From positions 1,860,001 to 1,924,000 of the forward strand of contig OY820914.1 of NCBI GenBank assembly GCA_963682005.1: DNA of 64,000 bases, written 5' to 3'. The notes beneath the pieces were generated by a model, which did no database searches, was not told the origin of the DNA, and saw nothing but the letters and a program-made list of their open reading frames with translations. Below are positions 60,542 to 64,000 of the stretch, piece by piece (position 1 is the stretch's first letter; each line of letters opens with the position of its first letter). The translations under genes and the position numbers were made by a program. This stretch comes from CAIYUC01 sp963682005 (GTDB lineage: Bacteria; Bacteroidota; Bacteroidia; Bacteroidales; FEN-979).

Positions 60542-61759
60542 CTAAATCAATTCATTAATTGCATCCCTGATCTCTTCATCTGTTGAACCTTCTCCATATC
60601 CATTTACTACTTTTTTAATAACACGATTTTCATCAAGTATGAAAAATACAGGTACTGATTTTATCTGATAACTCCTGGTTACATCTTTGGTTGACATTAA
60701 AAATTTGTAATTAAAGTTATTTCGCCCCTGATAGCTTTTAAGCACATTAGAGTTTTTTGTCCAGCTTTCAATGGCTACAAAATCAAAATTCTTCTTGTTA
60801 TATTCGAAAGCTAATTGTTTCAAAAAAGGAATGGATGTTCGGCAAGGTCCACAGCTAACACTTGTAAATTGAATCATTAGAATTTTGCTTTTCAAATCTT
60901 TTAAAGCAACTGTATTGTTATTCGCATCTTTTAAAATCCAATCTGGAGCAACTTTGCCGATTAAATCACTCACTTTTTTACGTTTGCTTCCTTGACCAAA
61001 CGTTTCAATGGCATATTCAGGCTCAAAGTAATCTGAAGCCTTGAAATATTCAATCTTTATGTTGTCGATTTTAATATTCCGGCAGGTGATAACTGAGATA
61101 TCATGTGACATTTCCCTCCTGACCCGATAAGGTAAATCCGAGGATTTATTTATCCAAAGTTCATATTTCGATGATGTTTCACCGGAGTTGTATGGAGTAT
61201 TCTCCATGTAATGGGCTTTGCCAAAGAATTCAACCTGTTTATCCTCAAAGATTGTCAGGCTGAAATAGTACGAATCCCCAATATCTTTAGCAATCAATGT
61301 TATACTGTCTTGTGTCTCCAGGGCATATTCAATGATGTTTTTTGTATAGTTGAAGAATGGAGGGGTTAGTGGTCGGAAAGGTAATGGTCTGACACTGAAA
61401 CTATCAATTGAAATCGTTTTTTCATCATCATACACGACAGCCCTCATCGTTCCATCATAGCAAAAAGTCATATGCGTTGTGTCTTCCTGCAAAAGTTGCA
61501 CAAAACTTGCACCTATTGTTGTATCTGAGGGGTTGTCAAACTCTTTGATATAATGATCATAAACGCCAGAAGCAGAAGTATCTCCCGGCACCCAGGATTC
61601 TGATGTTGTATAATAGGTCACGAATTTAATCTTGTAAAGATTTTTTAAAACCTTTTGCAGATAATCTTTTTTATTGTTTTCAACGTTACTGCAATTCAAG
61701 AAAATAAATGACACGCCTGCAAATAGTAAAGAAGACGCAACTAAGGATGTTATTTTCAT
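60542..61759 (-). CDS. TlpA-like thioredoxin-fold lipoprotein
   Basis: A 405-residue protein. An SPII signal (FIFLNC) precedes about 240 residues of a Bacteroidota N-terminal region of unknown fold, then an AhpC/TSA-TlpA thioredoxin domain: VAPDWILKDANNNTVALKDLKSKILMIQFTSVSCGPCRTSIPFLKQLAFEYNKK with CGPC redox centre, then KSVPVFFILDENRVIKKVVNGYGEG. It is a periplasmic or outer-membrane thiol-disulfide oxidoreductase. It is AT-richer than the rest of the window. Confidence 0.9.
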   Translation of the reverse strand: MKITSLVASSLLFAGVSFIFLNCSNVENNKKDYLQKVLKNLYKIKFVTYYTTSESWVPGDTSASGVYDHYIKEFDNPSDTTIGASFVQLLQEDTTHMTFCYDGTMRAVVYDDEKTISIDSFSVRPLPFRPLTPPFFNYTKNIIEYALETQDSITLIAKDIGDSYYFSLTIFEDKQVEFFGKAHYMENTPYNSGETSSKYELWINKSSDLPYRVRREMSHDISVITCRNIKIDNIKIEYFKASDYFEPEYAIETFGQGSKRKKVSDLIGKVAPDWILKDANNNTVALKDLKSKILMIQFTSVSCGPCRTSIPFLKQLAFEYNKKNFDFVAIESWTKNSNVLKSYQGRNNFNYKFLMSTKDVTRSYQIKSVPVFFILDENRVIKKVVNGYGEGSTDEEIRDAINELI

Positions 61760-61785
61760 TGTAGTTTATCTTTATGTTTTTGCGC

Positions 61786-61828
61786 ATAACGTTTGTCCCT
61801 TACCCGCAGCAAGGGTGTAAGCCGTTAT
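61786..61828. repeat. attC-like nested palindrome, junction 3
   Basis: Outer arms ATAACG (61786-61791) and CGTTAT (61823-61828), inner arms CCCTT (61797-61801) and AAGGG (61811-61815), with unequal spacers (5 and 7 bases). This R-L-L-R order resembles integron attC sites, but the cores do not match GTTRRRY. The word GCCGTTAT is shared with junction 4. Confidence 0.5.
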
Positions 61829-61883
61829 AAAGCAATAATACGCTAGCGTTGTTTCGATTGGCGGCATGTCGTGAGCTGTAGGT

Positions 61884-62813
61884 TCATATTTTTATTCCCC
61901 GAACTTTCAATTCATTCGGCAATATGCAATGGTAAACAAATTTATTTATCGGTGTGGCAATCCCGTATTTTTCTCCAAGTCGAACAACTGTTCCATTTTG
62001 ATATTCAATTTCAGAAGGCTTGTTTTCCATTACATCCCGTGTCAATGATGATGTTGAATCATGCGGAAATGTATCAATAAAAGAAACCGTTTTTTCAACA
62101 AAATCTGATTCAATACGTATTCCAATTTTTTGAGAAAGCAAAAATATTTCCGTTAATAAATCTATCATTAATTGCCTGGTTTCTTTTAGATCTCGAAGTT
62201 CTCCATAAGTAGTTTTTGTAACAGCCAATAATCCACTTACACAAATCGCAATGAATTTTTTCCATAAATCTGCTTCGATATCTTCGGATATTTTTGATTC
62301 AACACCCGCAGCTTCAAATACTTTTTGAACAGCAGCTAGTCGCCCGGTTTTCACTTTATCAAGTTCCCCAAAAACAATGGTTGGTTTTACTCCAAAATGA
62401 TTAATCACTCCTGGTGATTCTATTTTACTAATTATCCGACACAATCCTCCTAAAATGTTTTTTCTGTCAATCTTTTCGGATAACTCTTCTGTTGCCATAA
62501 CACCATTTTGAAGGGGCAAGATCATACTGTTATGATGTATAAGCCCTTGTAAATCATCCCGAATCTCCTTGATTTGATATGCTTTAACACCGATAATTAA
62601 TAAATCGGACTTGTCAATTTCGAATATCTTATCAGTCGCTTTTATATTATCTGCACAAAAATCACCAAGAATGCTCTTAACGGCCAGTCCTTTGTTTAGT
62701 AATGCCTTGAGATGCTCTCCTCGTGCTAGAAAGGTCACATCAAATCCGGCGTTGACCAATTTAGCGCCAAAGTATCCACCAACTCCCCCAGCTCCAATAA
62801 TTGCTATTTTCAT
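61884..62813 (-). CDS. Ketopantoate reductase family (PanE/ApbA) protein
   Basis: A 309-residue protein: MKIAIIGAGGVGGYFGAKLVNAGFDVTFLARGEHLKAL (NADPH site), LPLQNGVMATEEL, GGLCRIISKIESPGVINHFG, and the C-terminal helical domain with EADLWKKFIAICVSGLLAVTKTTYGELRDL and SLTRDVMENKPSEIEYQNGTVVRLGEKYGIATPIN, which has the conserved Lys and Glu. It may reduce 2-dehydropantoate to pantoate for coenzyme A. As a lone accessory copy it could use another 2-oxo acid. Confidence 0.9.
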   Translation of the reverse strand: MKIAIIGAGGVGGYFGAKLVNAGFDVTFLARGEHLKALLNKGLAVKSILGDFCADNIKATDKIFEIDKSDLLIIGVKAYQIKEIRDDLQGLIHHNSMILPLQNGVMATEELSEKIDRKNILGGLCRIISKIESPGVINHFGVKPTIVFGELDKVKTGRLAAVQKVFEAAGVESKISEDIEADLWKKFIAICVSGLLAVTKTTYGELRDLKETRQLMIDLLTEIFLLSQKIGIRIESDFVEKTVSFIDTFPHDSTSSLTRDVMENKPSEIEYQNGTVVRLGEKYGIATPINKFVYHCILPNELKVRGIKI

Positions 62814-62853
62814 ATCATTTCATTATGATTTAGGGCTCCTGCCTGCTGCACTC

Positions 62854-62929
62854 GGTTTTGCCTGTAAAACCATGGGCCGTTATTACCTTCGATAAGCAAG
62901 AAACAGTTATCAGCATTTGTTTTACAGGC
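62854..62929. repeat. Palindrome-rich spacer, junction 4
   Basis: GGTTTT and AAAACC (62854-62859, 62866-62871) form a tight hairpin. A perfect 11-bp inverted repeat, GCCTGTAAAAC (62860-62870) and GTTTTACAGGC (62919-62929), spans the spacer. GGGCCGTTAT lies inside. Located downstream of the Ntn-hydrolase gene. Confidence 0.55.
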
Positions 62930-62942
62930 TTGTTGCACAAGG

Positions 62943-64000
62943 TTAATTTTTGTTTTTCATTAATCTTTCAATTTGTCTTTTGCCTTCTTCATTGTCTGGA
63001 TTTAACTTTACTGACTTCTCGTAATTGATCAAGGCTAAATCATTTTGATTATTTTTCATATAAGCTTCGGCAAGTCCTTCATAAGCATCCCAAGATTCAG
63101 GTACTAATTTTACTTTAATCAAATAAACTCCAATTGCTGCATTGTAATTACCTTTTTCCATCCAGCTACTGCCAATTTCATCAACTTTTTTTGAAAAGGT
63201 ACGTATTAGTTTTAAATCCTTAGCAAAAAGAGTATTAGTTACAAAATTATAACGTAGGGAATCATTGAATATATCTTCATTTTTAAGTAAATCCAATTCA
63301 TTACTAATTACATTATAATTCTTAAAATAATCTTGTCCTTTTTTATTTTCGGGAAATAATTCCGGAATATTTAAACTATAATTACTTTTTGCAAGTTCCC
63401 TATTTAAGTTAAATTTTATAACATGTGTATAGTCACGAAAAAAATATAAATAAATGATACCTCCTTTTAAATCATATACAGTTGTATACATTGTTCCAGC
63501 CCCCCAAACCTTTTCCTGATGCATTGTATCCATGACTGAGGAGCAAAAACTAATAGAAGTATCCTTATTGTTTTCCAGATATTTTCTCCCTTTTTGATAA
63601 AAAGAAAGAGGAACATCACACTCATTTTTTGTTTGCGAAGGATAAAAATTTGAAACAATATAACATTCTTTATTACCAATAATAAGAGAATCTCCTTCAG
63701 CTACCAGATATTTACCAGATTTATCAACGAAAAAAAACATGGATGATTCCAGTCCTGTTAAATTATATTGACTCAAATATTTTTTTACTTCATAAACATT
63801 AGCGCATCTTTTCATTATTTCTTTCAAAAAGTTTGTGCTGAGTGCTTTTTTTCCTGCTGTGTCATTAATTGCTTTATAATCTTCTGCAAATCCATCGAAC
63901 ACTAGACCGGCCTGATTCATCCCACCCTGTGGCCAAAAGTTGTCAAATCCGACATACATTGCGCCATATTCGCCATTCTGACCGTTTTCAAACCAAATCC
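62943..64000 (-). CDS. Ntn-hydrolase-like (linear amide hydrolase/C45 type) protein with C-terminal TPRs, 5' end outside the window
   Basis: The open frame runs to the window edge. WFENGQNGEYGAMYVGFDNFWPQGGMNQAGLVFDGFA near the start matches the GMN(E)xGL block of choloylglycine/C45-type Ntn hydrolases; the nucleophile Cys would be further upstream. NVYEVKKYLSQYN and the MFFFVDKSGKYLVAEGD strand follow. The last 100 residues contain two TPRs (YNAAIGVYLIKVKLVPESWDAYEGLAEAYMKNNQNDLALINYEKSVKLNPDNEEGK). Strongly AT-rich. The substrate is unknown. Confidence 0.75.
   Translation of the reverse strand, partial: IWFENGQNGEYGAMYVGFDNFWPQGGMNQAGLVFDGFAEDYKAINDTAGKKALSTNFLKEIMKRCANVYEVKKYLSQYNLTGLESSMFFFVDKSGKYLVAEGDSLIIGNKECYIVSNFYPSQTKNECDVPLSFYQKGRKYLENNKDTSISFCSSVMDTMHQEKVWGAGTMYTTVYDLKGGIIYLYFFRDYTHVIKFNLNRELAKSNYSLNIPELFPENKKGQDYFKNYNVISNELDLLKNEDIFNDSLRYNFVTNTLFAKDLKLIRTFSKKVDEIGSSWMEKGNYNAAIGVYLIKVKLVPESWDAYEGLAEAYMKNNQNDLALINYEKSVKLNPDNEEGKRQIERLMKNKN

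Noticed and set aside
61786..61828. Canonical integron attC site
   Set aside because: The architecture is similar, but the cores do not fit RYYYAAC/GTTRRRY and no integrase is seen; kept only as attC-like.

Overview
The window reads as a piece of a Bacteroidota (Bacteroidales-like) chromosome. Three proteins end in type IX secretion (T9SS) type A sorting domains (stops at 1068, 20121, 44199). A GldA/F/G gliding-type ABC transporter is present. Several starts are preceded by the Bacteroidota promoter element TAnnTTTG rather than by Shine-Dalgarno boxes. FISUMP-domain proteins and SPII lipoproteins are also typical of this phylum. No rRNA, tRNA, CRISPR array, IS transposase or phage gene was seen.

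Layout. (1) 1-1068: end of a secreted Ntn-hydrolase-like protein; 1334-1645: a small DUF3303-like protein. (2) 1767-26833: a large extracellular polysaccharide locus. It holds a receiver protein, a receiver-like/phosphoglycosyl transferase fusion, a half-length TolC-like protein, a Wzc-like chain-length protein with degenerate kinase motifs, flippase, polymerase/ligase, six glycosyltransferase or decorating-enzyme genes, a T9SS-exported beta-helix protein, a sigma-54-type response regulator, an Hpt protein, UDP-xylose synthase, UDP-glucose dehydrogenase and a glutaminase-dead asparagine-synthase-like amide ligase. (3) 26983-33928: two large hybrid histidine kinases that converge and overlap by 4 bp, and a GlcG/HbpS protein. 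(4) 34159-37367: gldA-gldF-gldG. (5) 37647-44199: an outer-membrane protein, then a compact cytochrome b / Rieske / octaheme cytochrome c-TPR operon and a delta-60-repeat T9SS protein. (6) 44251-48922: outer-membrane beta-barrels around a glycerophosphodiester phosphodiesterase lipoprotein, and a small periplasmic protein. (7) 48982-55243: an arylsulfatase lipoprotein, another lipoprotein, a lone receiver, and a FixJ/LuxR regulator paired with a kinase whose sensor is a periplasmic substrate-binding domain. (8) 55387-64000: a more AT-rich accessory stretch of single genes, nearly all on the minus strand: DUF1697, acyltransferase 3, FISUMP protein, PEP-mutase-like enzyme, HepT/MntA toxin-antitoxin, a broken FISUMP gene, a TlpA-like lipoprotein, a ketopantoate-reductase-like enzyme and an Ntn hydrolase with TPRs. 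Most of these are separated by palindrome-rich spacers.

How the genes fit together. In the polysaccharide locus, Ugd makes UDP-glucuronate and Uxs turns it into UDP-xylose. The PGT fusion starts the lipid-linked unit, the glycosyltransferases extend it, Wzx/Wzy flip and polymerise it, and the Wzc-like/TolC-like pair probably guides export; no Wza-type gene is present. Control appears to be by phosphorelay parts (receiver, NtrC-type regulator, Hpt). The two hybrid kinases next door are candidate partners.

The most unusual non-coding signals are: short 7- or 8-bp tandem arrays that begin at, or within a few bases of, stop codons (22431, 34081, 44207, 52706); a dispersed palindromic intergenic repeat in six copies; a 470-bp gap (21494-21965) with two perfect-arm dyads; and attC-like palindromes between the single genes of the last 6 kb.
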